From: Pseudomonadales bacterium
GTDB taxonomy: Bacteria > Pseudomonadota > Gammaproteobacteria > Pseudomonadales > Azotimanducaceae
Assembly (NCBI GenBank): GCA_028279305.1
Contig: JANQOA010000005.1
Coordinates: 1-44,064, forward strand
Direction: 5' to 3'
Length of the DNA: 44,064 bases
This document shows, piece after piece, positions 16,521-24,882 of the stretch (the first letter of the stretch is position 1; every line of letters starts with the position of its first letter). Below the pieces are notes generated by a model, which saw only the letters and a program-made list of their open reading frames with translations, was not told the origin of the DNA and searched no databases. The translations under genes were made by a program, and so were the position numbers.

Positions 16521-16550
16521 TTGTTTTAGATGTTTATGGTAATCTATAAT
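16521..16550 (+). promoter_or_regulatory. Sigma-70 promoter of the TetR gene
   Basis: -35 TTGTTT (16521-16526), 18-bp spacer, perfect -10 TATAAT (16545-16550), 52 bases before the TetR start. The palindrome at 16555 begins four bases after the -10. On the other strand a consensus -35 TTGACA (16582-16577) points toward the NmrA-like gene. Confidence 0.65.
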
Positions 16551-16554
16551 TAAA

Positions 16555-16570
16555 GATGATATATATCATC
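16555..16570. promoter_or_regulatory. TetR operator candidate (16-bp perfect palindrome)
   Basis: GATGATATATATCATC is a perfect palindrome placed at the predicted transcription start of the TetR gene and inside the promoter of the divergent NmrA-like gene. Binding there would repress both genes, the classic arrangement for a TetR regulator. Confidence 0.65.
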
Positions 16571-16601
16571 CAAAATGTCAACCCTGCACGGAGACTGATT
16601 C

Positions 16602-17177
16602 ATGCCCAGGATGTCTGAAGCGGAAAAACAGAGAAGTCATCAGCGCATCCTCGATGCCGCAGCGCGCCTGCTGCGCGAAAAAGGTCTGGAGGCCACCAGC
16701 GTGGGTGACGTGATGAAAGCGGCGGGCATGACCCATGGCGGTTTTTACAGGCACTTTAAATCAAAAGAGGATTTGATCGCCGCCGCGTTCCAACATGCGG
16801 TTGATACCGTTGTCTGTGAAATGGAGGCCGCGTCCACCCCGGCTGCACGCAAGGCGGCGCGAAGCGGCTACATTGATCAATATCTGACCGCCCGGCATGT
16901 TCAGGACCGCGGCAGCGGCTGTCCCCTGGCGGCGTTGGCGGAAGATTTATCCAGGGTGCAGGGCCCTGCGCGCGGGCTTGCCGGTGAAACGGTAGCGCGC
17001 ATGGCGGCGCTGCTGAATGAAGACAGCACCCGGGATACGGCAAAAGGACGCGCCATTATGGCGCTGTTGCTCGGCTCTGTGGCGTTAGCGCGTCTGTCTG
17101 ATGACGACGAAGACGTTCAGGCGGTGCTTGATGCCGGCAGAGCGGGGGTGACCCTGCTGCAGAAGCAACTGAAATAA
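16602..17177 (+). CDS. TetR/AcrR-family transcriptional regulator
   Basis: 191 residues. HTH region: RILDAAARLLREKGLEATSVGDVMKAAGMTHGGFYRHFKSKEDLIAAAF (about 15-62), a strong TetR match with the GGFYRHF recognition helix. The C-terminal ligand domain with CPLAALAEDLSR resembles that of regulators controlling reductases responsive to electrophiles (e.g. NemR/AcnR-type), which I note only as similarity. GGAG precedes the ATG. It probably represses itself and the divergent NmrA-like gene. Confidence 0.9.
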   Translation: MPRMSEAEKQRSHQRILDAAARLLREKGLEATSVGDVMKAAGMTHGGFYRHFKSKEDLIAAAFQHAVDTVVCEMEAASTPAARKAARSGYIDQYLTARHVQDRGSGCPLAALAEDLSRVQGPARGLAGETVARMAALLNEDSTRDTAKGRAIMALLLGSVALARLSDDDEDVQAVLDAGRAGVTLLQKQLK

Positions 17178-17180
17178 GTG

Positions 17181-17462
17181 CTATTGGCGTCCGAACAGCC
17201 GCTTGAACCAGGATTTACAGCGGGACCAGAAGTTTTTCAGCAGGGCGACAATTTCCGGGCCCAGCAACGGCATGGCCGCCCACCAGGCAACTTCCGCGAA
17301 GACCAGTAATCCGGCCGTCCACGCCGCTTTGGCGCTCAGATCAATGGGCAGGAACGGCACTACCGGTAGCGCCGCCCAACCGAGACACGACAGCAGGATA
17401 AGTATCCATCCAAGCCACTGTCTGAGTGTAAGGTTTTTGAGCAGAGGATAACGGTCGAGCAC
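17181..17462 (-). CDS. Small membrane protein, transporter-suffix-domain type
   Basis: 93 residues with two transmembrane helices (about 17-38 and 45-68), between them a PVVPFLP stretch, and a basic Trp/Lys-rich tail. This is the layout of proteins annotated as transporter suffix domain-containing; their role is not known. The start is a GTG at 17462 with no clear ribosome site. It is convergent with TetR, three bases apart. Confidence 0.6.
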   Translation of the reverse strand: MLDRYPLLKNLTLRQWLGWILILLSCLGWAALPVVPFLPIDLSAKAAWTAGLLVFAEVAWWAAMPLLGPEIVALLKNFWSRCKSWFKRLFGRQ

Positions 17463-17663
17463 TTACTTGCGGCCCGGAGTAATCAAACTCAGTTCCCGGC
17501 GAAAGTTCACCACGCGGATTTTCCCCAATTCACTGATGTGCCAGGATATTTTGCCCACGTCCGGCCTGCAACGGGTAGGCGGTGGGTACCGTACATACGC
17601 CGATGGGGGCCGATTGGGCTGATTGTGTGGACCTGTTAGTATGCGTAGAGGGGTGGAAAACCG

Positions 17664-18461
17664 ATGTTGCAGCGAGCACCAATAGCCAGGCTACAGCCGT
17701 ACATTGAATCTGTATGGGCGAGTGCGCGTGCGGCCGCTGAGTGCGGCGGTCAGGAAATTACCCTGCCGAATCAGAATGCATCCATAGTGATGCGCCTGGA
17801 TGGCACTTCCCTGGATCTGATTCGGCAAGACAACTCGGTACGTTCGGTTGGACAAGCCGTGATTGGCGGCGTTCAGACCCGTGCCTTTACCAAAAACCGC
17901 AATTGCGCCAGCGCCGTCGGCGCGGTTCTGAAGCCCGGCGCGCTGCCGTCTCTGATGGGCGCCAATGCGGTTGAGTTTACCGACGATCATATTCCCCTGG
18001 ATGCGGTCCTGCACCGGACGGTGATCCAATCAACAATTGAGATGCTGCAGGAAGTATCGGCACTGGAAGCGCGGCTATGCATGTTTGAAGCGTTTTTGCT
18101 GACCTTGCTGCCCTCAAGGGTTGCCCTGCATCCGGTTGTGCAGGGTGCGCTGCAGGGGTTGCACCGGGAATCACGCATCGGCGATCTGGTCGCCGCATCC
18201 GGTATCAGCCACCGTCATTTTAATCATCTGTTTACCCTGGGGGTTGGTGTATCACCCAAGTACTATCAGCGGCTGTTGCGGGTTAACTTCGGAATTTCAG
18301 CACTCGCTTCACATCCCGCAATGCGGTGGTCGGATGTTGCGCTTGGCTCGGGATACGCGGATCAGCCGCATTTCAACCGCGAGTTCAGGGCGCTCACCGG
18401 TTTGACCCCGACGATTTATGCGCGGAGCCATCGCCGCGCGCCTCTGCATGTGGTGTGCTGA
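17664..18461 (+). CDS. AraC-family transcriptional regulator
   Basis: 265 residues. The N-terminal part (about 10-135) is a DUF6597-like sensor with a GQAVIGGVQTRAF strand and AVLKPGALPSLMG. The C-terminal AraC domain (about 155-258) has two HTH motifs: IGDLVAASGISHRHFNHLF and then WSDVALGSGYADQPHFNREFRALTGLTP. Targets are unknown; the next gene 72 bases on encodes a VOC protein and may be controlled by it. Confidence 0.88.
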   Translation: MLQRAPIARLQPYIESVWASARAAAECGGQEITLPNQNASIVMRLDGTSLDLIRQDNSVRSVGQAVIGGVQTRAFTKNRNCASAVGAVLKPGALPSLMGANAVEFTDDHIPLDAVLHRTVIQSTIEMLQEVSALEARLCMFEAFLLTLLPSRVALHPVVQGALQGLHRESRIGDLVAASGISHRHFNHLFTLGVGVSPKYYQRLLRVNFGISALASHPAMRWSDVALGSGYADQPHFNREFRALTGLTPTIYARSHRRAPLHVVC

Positions 18462-18533
18462 GGTCAAATTTATTCAAGACGGCCGGCAGCCGCGTGGTAA
18501 ACAATCCGTTATCCATGACAAAAGGAGCCGCTG

Positions 18534-18971
18534 ATGAAAATTCACGAACTCATTGTTTATCTCCGCGCCAAAAGCGCTGACGAAGCCATTCGTTTCTACG
18601 AGCGCGCTTTTGGCGCCAAAGAGCGCTACCGGTTGGTGGAGCCGGGAGGGCGCATCGGTCACGCAGAGCTGGTGATCGGCGAGGCTGAGTTTTACATTTC
18701 AGACGAGTTTCCGGAAATGGACGTCCTTGCCGCGGATCCCGCCAAACCCGGAACCTTTGTCATTCACCTGCACGTCGACGATGCCGATCAGTGCATAGAC
18801 TCTGCGGTACAGGCCGGAGCAACCCTGGTGAGGGCCGCGCAGGATCAGTTTTACGGTGAACGCTCCGGTACGGTGCGCGACCCGTTTGGCTATGACTGGT
18901 TAATCGGGCACTCAACGGAAGATGTTTCTGCTGAGGAGATGCAGAAGCGTTACACGGCGCTGTTCAACTGA
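18534..18971 (+). CDS. VOC-family protein (PhnB-like)
   Basis: 145 residues with the PhnB/glyoxalase pattern: YLRAKSADEAIRFYERAFGA, then GRIGHAELVIGEAEFYISDE, then GERSGTVRDPFGYDWLIG. Strong AAAGGAG ribosome site. It is the + strand member of a local group of three VOC proteins, convergent with the other two, and follows the AraC regulator. The ligand is unknown. Confidence 0.85.
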   Translation: MKIHELIVYLRAKSADEAIRFYERAFGAKERYRLVEPGGRIGHAELVIGEAEFYISDEFPEMDVLAADPAKPGTFVIHLHVDDADQCIDSAVQAGATLVRAAQDQFYGERSGTVRDPFGYDWLIGHSTEDVSAEEMQKRYTALFN

Positions 18972-19001
18972 ACACGATTGTGTCGGATCGGCTTTCGGCG
19001 C

Positions 19002-19370
19002 TTAGGACTGGGGCTGCTGACGCAATTCGAAGCCGTTGCCTTCACAGTCTTTAAACATCGCAACACGCACCGGCACAAAGTCATCCGGCTCCCGCAATTC
19101 GAGCAGTTGACCGCCGAACCGTTCGATGTCAGTTTGGACGGCTTCAATATTGTCCACCTCAAAGTTCAACCCGGCATGGGGCAGCGGTGCCTCCGGCTCG
19201 GTCGAGTCGGGCATGAGGATATGTAAGGCAAGGATAACGGCGCCGCAGTCGAGCTGAGTCCAGCCGGGTGATTGAAACAGCGGCTTGATATCAAAAACTG
19301 CTGAATAAAACCGGGTTGCACGGTCCATATTGTGTACGTAGTGAATCACCATGGGGTTTCGGATTTTCAT
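19002..19370 (-). CDS. VOC-family protein
   Basis: 122 residues: MVIHYVHNMDRATRFYSAVFD, AVILALHILMPDS, HAGLNFEVDNIEAV, and VRVAMFKDCEGNGFELRQ. A Glu near the end (GFELRQ) is in the place of a VOC metal ligand. It lies 19 bases downstream of the HTH-VOC fusion on the same strand, so the two are likely co-transcribed. The ligand is unknown. Confidence 0.82.
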   Translation of the reverse strand: MKIRNPMVIHYVHNMDRATRFYSAVFDIKPLFQSPGWTQLDCGAVILALHILMPDSTEPEAPLPHAGLNFEVDNIEAVQTDIERFGGQLLELREPDDFVPVRVAMFKDCEGNGFELRQQPQS

Positions 19371-19389
19371 TTGATGCTCCAGGTAACAG

Positions 19390-20028
19390 TTACTGGTCGT
19401 GGCTGCTGATGGTTTCCTGTTGGGTGAAGCACAAGCCGTTGCCGTCCGGGTCTCTGAGGTAAAACGAGCGCGCGCCCCAGGACTGGGTTTGAATCTCTTC
19501 AGTTACATTTGCCTGTGCTGCGGCGGCGTTGCCGCGCGCCTTTTCCAGGTTGTCGGTGGCGATGTATATCCAATCCGGATTAGGCAGCAGATCAAGGTCA
19601 TGGGCATAGGGTTCACGCAGCGCCAGGGCAAGGCCACCCAGGTAGTAGTAGTGACGCCCCGGCGATACCAGCACGCCGGACTGGCCGAGCAGGGTGTCGT
19701 AGAACGGCACTGCGGCATCGAGGCTTTTTACTCTTAGTGCGGTCATGTACAGGGCAAGTTGCATGGTTGTTTCTCCAAAGTTTCTGCTTTTCACATCCCA
19801 CACGCCTGGCATGCCCGGCCAGGTCCGGATGTCGGAGCGGCTGACCAGATTGAGTTTGCTTAAGATGTTTGAGACATGGGTTTTTACCGTGTTGATGGAG
19901 ACACCCATACGCTCAGCAATCTCCGCGTTTGTCAGCTGTTGCCGCAACAACGCCGCGGTCTGCCACTCCTTAAGGGTCAGAATGTCGGGGTGGGCCGGCC
20001 GCCCGCGGGTTGAGCTGTTTCCTGGCAT
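19390..20028 (-). CDS. LuxR-type HTH fused to a VOC domain
   Basis: 212 residues. Residues about 15-70 are a LuxR/GerE helix-turn-helix (LTLKEWQTAALLRQQLTNAEI, then GVSINTVKTHVSNILSKLN). Residues about 88-212 are a VOC domain (MTALRVKSLDAAVPFYDTLLG to YLRDPDGNGLCFTQQE). The frame is continuous between them without a stop. This could be a one-component regulator whose VOC part binds a small molecule, an unusual build. A separate VOC start at MQLALY (in-frame ATG) cannot be excluded. ATG 20028 is used; a TTG at 20046 is the alternative. The downstream VOC gene may be its partner or target. Confidence 0.75.
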   Translation of the reverse strand: MPGNSSTRGRPAHPDILTLKEWQTAALLRQQLTNAEIAERMGVSINTVKTHVSNILSKLNLVSRSDIRTWPGMPGVWDVKSRNFGETTMQLALYMTALRVKSLDAAVPFYDTLLGQSGVLVSPGRHYYYLGGLALALREPYAHDLDLLPNPDWIYIATDNLEKARGNAAAAQANVTEEIQTQSWGARSFYLRDPDGNGLCFTQQETISSHDQ

Positions 20029-20120
20029 GAGGCGATGATGGCGCAATTGACGGCGATTTACCTCATTCCCGCGGGCCGTGCTAACCTCCGGGGTGCGGAT
20101 GGTAAGAGGGTATCTGACAC

Positions 20121-20909
20121 ATGGACTCTGCTAAATTTGTCGGTTCGATCCCGGAAAACTATGAGCGCGGTCTGGGGCCCCACATATTCGACGGGTTTGC
20201 CGCAGACATCGCTGAGCGGGTTGCCGCTTTCAATCCGCGTAAAGTTCTTGAGCTGGCGGCGGGCACCGGCATTGTGACGCGCAAACTGCGGGACACGTTA
20301 CCCCCAGCCTGTGAACTGACCGCCTCAGATCTTAATGAGCCGATGTTGGAGGTGGCGCAGGCTAAGTTTGCGCCTTCCGAACGGGTCGTATTTGCAAGCG
20401 CTGATGCCATGCACCTGCCCTATGCTGATGACACCTTCGATGTGCTGGTGTGCCAGTTTGGGGTCATGTTTTTTCCGGACAAGTTGCGCGCTTATCAGGA
20501 AGCGCACCGTGTTGCGGAGCGAGACGGCAGGTATTTATTCAGCGTGTGGGGCTCCTGGGACGCAAATCCTTTTGCCCGCCTTGTACACGAGACCATAGCC
20601 GGCTTTTTTCCCGATAATCCGCCAGGATTTTACCGGGTACCGTTCGGTTACCACGACGCTGATGCAATCCGGGAATCTGTTCTTAGTGCGGGCTTCAGCA
20701 CGGTTTCCGTTGAGGTGGTGGAGCTAATATCAAAGATATCAGCGGACGTTTTCTCAACCGGCCTGGTGTTCGGCAACCCGCTGTACCAGGAAGTGATGGA
20801 CCGCGGTGCTGACGCAGAAGAGCTTCGCAGCGCTGTCTCAGCCGCGCTGCAGCGCAATTTAGGGTCCGAAATGCCTCTGCAGGCGCTGGTCTTCACGGCA
20901 CAGGTGTGA
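20121..20909 (+). CDS. Class I SAM-dependent methyltransferase
   Basis: 262 residues. Motif I VLELAAGTGIVTRKL, the acidic post-I loop LTASDLNEPML, motif II DDTFDVLVCQFGVMFFPD and the following helix mark a UbiE/COQ5-like type 11 methyltransferase. The substrate cannot be predicted. It is divergent from the HTH-VOC gene and lies 30 bases before a secreted-protein gene. Confidence 0.88.
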   Translation: MDSAKFVGSIPENYERGLGPHIFDGFAADIAERVAAFNPRKVLELAAGTGIVTRKLRDTLPPACELTASDLNEPMLEVAQAKFAPSERVVFASADAMHLPYADDTFDVLVCQFGVMFFPDKLRAYQEAHRVAERDGRYLFSVWGSWDANPFARLVHETIAGFFPDNPPGFYRVPFGYHDADAIRESVLSAGFSTVSVEVVELISKISADVFSTGLVFGNPLYQEVMDRGADAEELRSAVSAALQRNLGSEMPLQALVFTAQV

Positions 20910-20939
20910 GCAAACAGTTCGGTTCTTTAGGAGAGAGTC

Positions 20940-21488
20940 TTGAAAACGACGGTAATCTGCCTTTTTATCAGCATGTTTCTCAGCATTCTGGTTCCGGCCC
21001 CCGCGGCCTGGGGCAAGTGCAAATATGAAGTCGATGAGCCTGACGTGCAGGAAACCAAGGTGTTCATTATCGGGCGCGGCTTTAATACCGGCCTGTCCGG
21101 GCACATGGGCCGCAGCGGCGACATGTTCTATCTGCGCGGGCGTTATGTGTCGTCATTTGCCGGGGTGCCGGTGTTTGATCATTCCACCCCGATGACTCTG
21201 ACCTTTGCGGACGGCAGCAGCATTACTTTACCCATTCTTGAAGGTGCGGAGGGCAAACTGGATTACCATCCCATGCTGGCCAACAACCGCGAGGCGATGC
21301 CGGTGTTTCTTGTTACCGGGGAACATCTGCAAAAAATCAAAGCGGGGAATATCAAGACGTTGGACGTGCGCCGCATAGACAAAGGCAAACTGGGCACCAA
21401 ACACTACAAGCTGGCAAAAAGGTTCTCGCGTAACTTTGCCGCCGCCGCGGTCTGTGTTTCGGGTTCTCAGGCAATCGGAGCAGGTTGA
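20940..21488 (+). CDS. Secreted protein, no recognised family
   Basis: 182 residues from TTG 20940 with GGAGAGA upstream. A signal peptide of about 25 residues ends PAAWG. The mature domain is beta-rich with two cysteines (GKCKYEV and AAVCVSG) and the segment LTFADGSSITLPILEG. It overlaps the start of the next ankyrin gene (TGATG), so the two are probably translated together. Confidence 0.6.
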   Translation: MKTTVICLFISMFLSILVPAPAAWGKCKYEVDEPDVQETKVFIIGRGFNTGLSGHMGRSGDMFYLRGRYVSSFAGVPVFDHSTPMTLTFADGSSITLPILEGAEGKLDYHPMLANNREAMPVFLVTGEHLQKIKAGNIKTLDVRRIDKGKLGTKHYKLAKRFSRNFAAAAVCVSGSQAIGAG

Positions 21489-22318
21489 TGGAGACATCAT
21501 TTCAAGTTGGTATGTTAATCCGGCGGGTGCGTGCACTGGCTCTTCTATCAGCCTGCGCGCTGGCATTCGGCTGTGCCAGCATGCTCGGCGACATCAACCC
21601 GGTGCTCATGGCGGTGACCAAGGAAGATGCCAACCGGGTGCGCGAGGCCGCGCGGCTGGGGGAAACCTACGAGGACGGCACGCCGAAAATTGACGGCAGT
21701 AACGTGTGCGGCGAACGCGGGCTGCATCTGGCAGTGCAGCAGAATAACGTGGAGATTACCCGGATTCTGCTGCAGGAAGGTGCGGACCCTGATCTGCCGT
21801 CCGAAGTCCCGCGCGAGCCGTCGCTTTGCGAATCCTTGGGCCTGACCCACACTCCGGCGGGATACCCGCCGTTGCACTATGCCATCAGCACCGCGCGGCC
21901 GAGAATTGCTGAAGCGTTGTTGATGGGCGGGGCAGACCCGATGTTAACCACACCTGCCGGGCAGAACGCGGCGGATCTGGCCCGCGGCAAAGCCGGCCTG
22001 GAAGAGCTGGTGGCTTATATGGAATCACCCCTGCACCTGGGCGCAAAAACCGGCGATCTCGGCAAACTGCGTGAAGCTGTTGACCGGGGTGCTGAAGTGG
22101 ATGGGGTGCTGCCGGTGGTGGGCACGACCGCGCTGGAAGAAGCTTTGCTCAGCAGGCGCTGGTACGTGGTGGATTTTCTCCTGCAGCACGGGGCCGGCAG
22201 CCAGAGCACAGTTGCGGGTGACGACGTGTTGGACGCCGCGGCGGAGTACGCGGCGGCACAGCCTGATTCTCCGCATACCGGGCGCGTTCGCGCGCTGCAA
22301 GATAAACCGGTGCGTTAA
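21488..22318 (+). CDS. Ankyrin-repeat lipoprotein
   Basis: 276 residues from ATG 21488, which overlaps the previous stop by one base; a TTG just before is less likely. The N-terminus has a hydrophobic signal ending LAFGC, a probable lipobox. Ankyrin-like repeats follow: RGLHLAVQQNNVEITRILLQ..GADPD, PPLHYAISTARPRIAEALLM..GADPM, PLHLGAKTGDLGKLREAV, and TALEEALLSRRWYVVDFLLQ. They form a protein-binding scaffold predicted to sit in the cell envelope. The next ankyrin gene begins two bases after the stop. Confidence 0.78.
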   Translation: METSFQVGMLIRRVRALALLSACALAFGCASMLGDINPVLMAVTKEDANRVREAARLGETYEDGTPKIDGSNVCGERGLHLAVQQNNVEITRILLQEGADPDLPSEVPREPSLCESLGLTHTPAGYPPLHYAISTARPRIAEALLMGGADPMLTTPAGQNAADLARGKAGLEELVAYMESPLHLGAKTGDLGKLREAVDRGAEVDGVLPVVGTTALEEALLSRRWYVVDFLLQHGAGSQSTVAGDDVLDAAAEYAAAQPDSPHTGRVRALQDKPVR

Positions 22319-22319
22319 C

Positions 22320-23819
22320 ATGTTGCGCTGGGGCCTGCTGCTGCTGGTGTTTGTTTGCGGGGTGGTGCTTGCAAAGCCGGATCTGCACGAAGCGGCAAAA
22401 CACGGTTACGTGGAAGCGGCCGGCAAAATTCTGCAGAAGAAAAAGCGCGCAATCAGCAAGCCGGACAAATACGGCAACACCCCTTTGCACTATGCAGCCG
22501 GGTATGCACAGCCTGAGATGGTTGAGCTGCTGTTGAAGGCCGGTGCCGATGTCAACTTGCGGAACAGGAAGTACAACACCACGCCGCTGCACGACCTTGC
22601 GCGGACCACTCAGACGGACCGCCGGCGTATTGCCGGCGCCGCTGACCTGCTGATGAACGCAGGGGCTGACTTTCGGGTGATGGATGCCCACGGTGAGTCG
22701 CCGATGCTGGCAGCCAGCAAGATAGGCAACGCGGTATTGGTTGGCAAGCTGCTCAATGCCTACGACAGCGGCGGTGAAGAGATTAAATCGGCGCTGCGCA
22801 TCGCGCGGGAAAACAACCGTTATGAGGTCATCGCAAAATTGGAGGCGGCCGGCGCCCGCTCTCTTGAAGGGTTGGCCGGCGGCCTGCTGAAGGCAGCGGC
22901 GGAAGGCAACTACGCCAGCGCGGAGCGTTTACTGCAGAGCGGTGCAGATATTGAGGTAACCGACGGGGCGGGCCGCACGCCATTGATGCTGGCCGCGGCG
23001 GCAGGTCATGGCGGGTTGGTCAAATTGCTCTTGAGCAAAGGCGCGCTGCTGCAGGCGCGCTTGCCGGACGGCAGAACGCCGCTGCATCTGGCCGCCGGGG
23101 AAGCCCGGGCTGATGTGGTCGAATTGCTTGTCGGCCGCGGTGCTGACGTTAATGCTGAATCGTTGCAGTGGGGTACGCCTTTGAACTGTGCCGCTAACAA
23201 AGAAGCCATACATATTGTCGACAGTTTGCTCAATCACGGCAGCCGGCCGCTGATGGTCACGGATTCTGCTGAACGTGCGTTCGGCAGCGGCATGGCGCTG
23301 CTTCTATACACCCAGCGGCATACGGATACCCTGCCCGCTGATACTGCAGAGCAGAACCGCAGAGCAGCCTCCCGTGCATTGGCTGCAGCGCGCGACGGTT
23401 GGCTGCTGGAACGCAAAGAGCATGAGTTGGCGCGTAAGAAGAAACAGCGCAGCGATGCGTTCTACGACGCGGTAGGCACAGCCCTGGCCGCGGCAACGGT
23501 GACAGGCCTGCAATACATGCAGCAACAGCAGGCGCAGGCGGCGCGCAAACAAACCGCCCAGATCATGGCTCTGAAGGACGCCACCTCCTATGACGACTAT
23601 CACAGACGTTACGGCTTATACAAAGACGTGATGCTGAACAACTCCACCAACCGGCCGTATCAGTTGGATTTTGCGGACACCACGCTGGCTAATACAAAAT
23701 CGGTGTCAGGCCTGGATGTGTTAATCACCGAATACGATCGGCGCATTGCCCTGGCGGAAAGCCTGGCTGAAGGGCCCGCTGCCGGCAGCGTAGAACATGG
23801 CGGGGCTGATAAAAACTAG
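22320..23819 (+). CDS. Exported ankyrin-repeat protein with C-terminal helical region
   Basis: 499 residues from ATG 22320. The frame is open far into the preceding gene, but this ATG gives a clean signal peptide (about 1-18, ending VVLA) and a gap of one base to the previous stop. At least seven ankyrin repeats span about 21-345, for instance NTPLHYAAGYAQPEMVELLL, RTPLMLAAAAGHGGLVKLLL and RTPLHLAAGEARADVVELLV. A charged, then Gln/Ala-rich helical region (about 350-430) follows, and a conserved-looking end DYHRRYGLYKD. Binding partners are unknown; it likely works with the two upstream exported proteins. Confidence 0.8.
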   Translation: MLRWGLLLLVFVCGVVLAKPDLHEAAKHGYVEAAGKILQKKKRAISKPDKYGNTPLHYAAGYAQPEMVELLLKAGADVNLRNRKYNTTPLHDLARTTQTDRRRIAGAADLLMNAGADFRVMDAHGESPMLAASKIGNAVLVGKLLNAYDSGGEEIKSALRIARENNRYEVIAKLEAAGARSLEGLAGGLLKAAAEGNYASAERLLQSGADIEVTDGAGRTPLMLAAAAGHGGLVKLLLSKGALLQARLPDGRTPLHLAAGEARADVVELLVGRGADVNAESLQWGTPLNCAANKEAIHIVDSLLNHGSRPLMVTDSAERAFGSGMALLLYTQRHTDTLPADTAEQNRRAASRALAAARDGWLLERKEHELARKKKQRSDAFYDAVGTALAAATVTGLQYMQQQQAQAARKQTAQIMALKDATSYDDYHRRYGLYKDVMLNNSTNRPYQLDFADTTLANTKSVSGLDVLITEYDRRIALAESLAEGPAAGSVEHGGADKN

Positions 23820-23859
23820 AACCCCCCATGCCGGGCGGATGCGGCCGGTAAACATAAGT

Positions 23860-24882
23860 TCAGCGCAATTTCTGTTTCAACCCGGAGTCCGTCAGCCACT
23901 TGCTGATAGCCTCACCAATGGCCGTGGGCTGGTCCTCCGGCAGGAAATGGACTCCCGTACCCACATCTACAACGGTTAGATTTTTGAAGTGTGTGCGCGC
24001 GTAAGCCACGGCGTCGGGCTGCACGATAAACCCCGGTTGGGCGTACAGCAGCAATATGGGTATGCCGGTGGCTTTAAGCGCGGCGGCGCTGCGGTCGATG
24101 ACTGCCGCTGCATCTGTTGGTGACCGCGATATGCCGCCCTTGGGCATGGCCGCGGGCCCGAAGCCGTCGCGGACAACCCGGCGGCGCTCGCGGTCCGCGT
24201 AATTGGCGAGGTGGCGTGCCTTTTCATCTTTGGAGAGTTTGCGCACCGTGAATTTGTTAAGCGCGGCAGTTTGCATGCGCGGGCGGTTGAGGATCATGAA
24301 ATCAGCGAACCACCCGGAGCGCATGGCCGCAAACATCAGCTTTTGGAACCTTGTCAACTGGGCAAGCCAGTCTTGCGACGGCATAAATACCGCCTCCACC
24401 AGCACCAGCCCGATGACCCGGTCGGGGTTGCGCATTGCATAGTCGATACCCAGCACAGATCCCAGGTCCGTCACCGCCATGACAAAGGGGGCTTGCTGTT
24501 TGTCCAACCAGGTGGCCATGGTTTCATACATGGACTGGTAAGAATAATCACCGGCTTGGTCGAGACTCGATTCGCCGTAGCCGGGCAGATCAAACGCCGC
24601 AACGGGAACTTCTGCTGCAACTATTGGGGTAACGTTGCGCCACAGATAGGAAGAGGTGGGAATGCCATGCAGGAATAGAACCCTGGGTGTTCCCGCGCCG
24701 TCGGTGTAGTAGGCAATTGACTCGCCGTCAACCTGATCGGACTGCATCGTGTAAGGAAACCCTGGGGAAACGTTTTCTTCGGTAGGGCCGTAGCTTGTGC
24801 AGCCCGACAGAATGAATAGAGCCAGCGCTGTGCCCCAGGTGGTGGATTGTGAGCGCCGACGGCGTTCTATGAATCTCATCAT
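23860..24882 (-). CDS. Alpha/beta-hydrolase lipoprotein, haloalkane-dehalogenase/epoxide-hydrolase-like
   Basis: 340 residues from ATG 24882. Lipoprotein signal with LSGC (Cys28). The hydrolase core has LFLHGIPTSSYLWRN (69-83), AFDLPGYGESS, the nucleophile elbow VTDLGSVLG with Asp139, and GVHFLPED with His312, the layout of haloalkane dehalogenases. The two halide-binding residues are replaced: Asn after HG is Ile74 and Trp after the nucleophile is Leu140. Dehalogenation is therefore unlikely and an epoxide-hydrolase or other Asp-based hydrolase is more probable. The start overlaps the stop of the upstream membrane protein gene (ATGA), so the pair is coupled. Confidence 0.82.
   Translation of the reverse strand: MMRFIERRRRSQSTTWGTALALFILSGCTSYGPTEENVSPGFPYTMQSDQVDGESIAYYTDGAGTPRVLFLHGIPTSSYLWRNVTPIVAAEVPVAAFDLPGYGESSLDQAGDYSYQSMYETMATWLDKQQAPFVMAVTDLGSVLGIDYAMRNPDRVIGLVLVEAVFMPSQDWLAQLTRFQKLMFAAMRSGWFADFMILNRPRMQTAALNKFTVRKLSKDEKARHLANYADRERRRVVRDGFGPAAMPKGGISRSPTDAAAVIDRSAAALKATGIPILLLYAQPGFIVQPDAVAYARTHFKNLTVVDVGTGVHFLPEDQPTAIGEAISKWLTDSGLKQKLR

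Noticed and set aside
17463-17663. Open frame on the minus strand ending in TAA directly before the GTG of the 17181-17462 gene
   Set aside because: It has no good start and runs on open antisense to the AraC gene, as GC-rich frames often do; no family match.
22071-22319. Upstream extension of the second ankyrin gene's frame
   Set aside because: It overlaps the first ankyrin gene in another frame, and the translation there has no ankyrin pattern; ATG 22320 gives a signal peptide.
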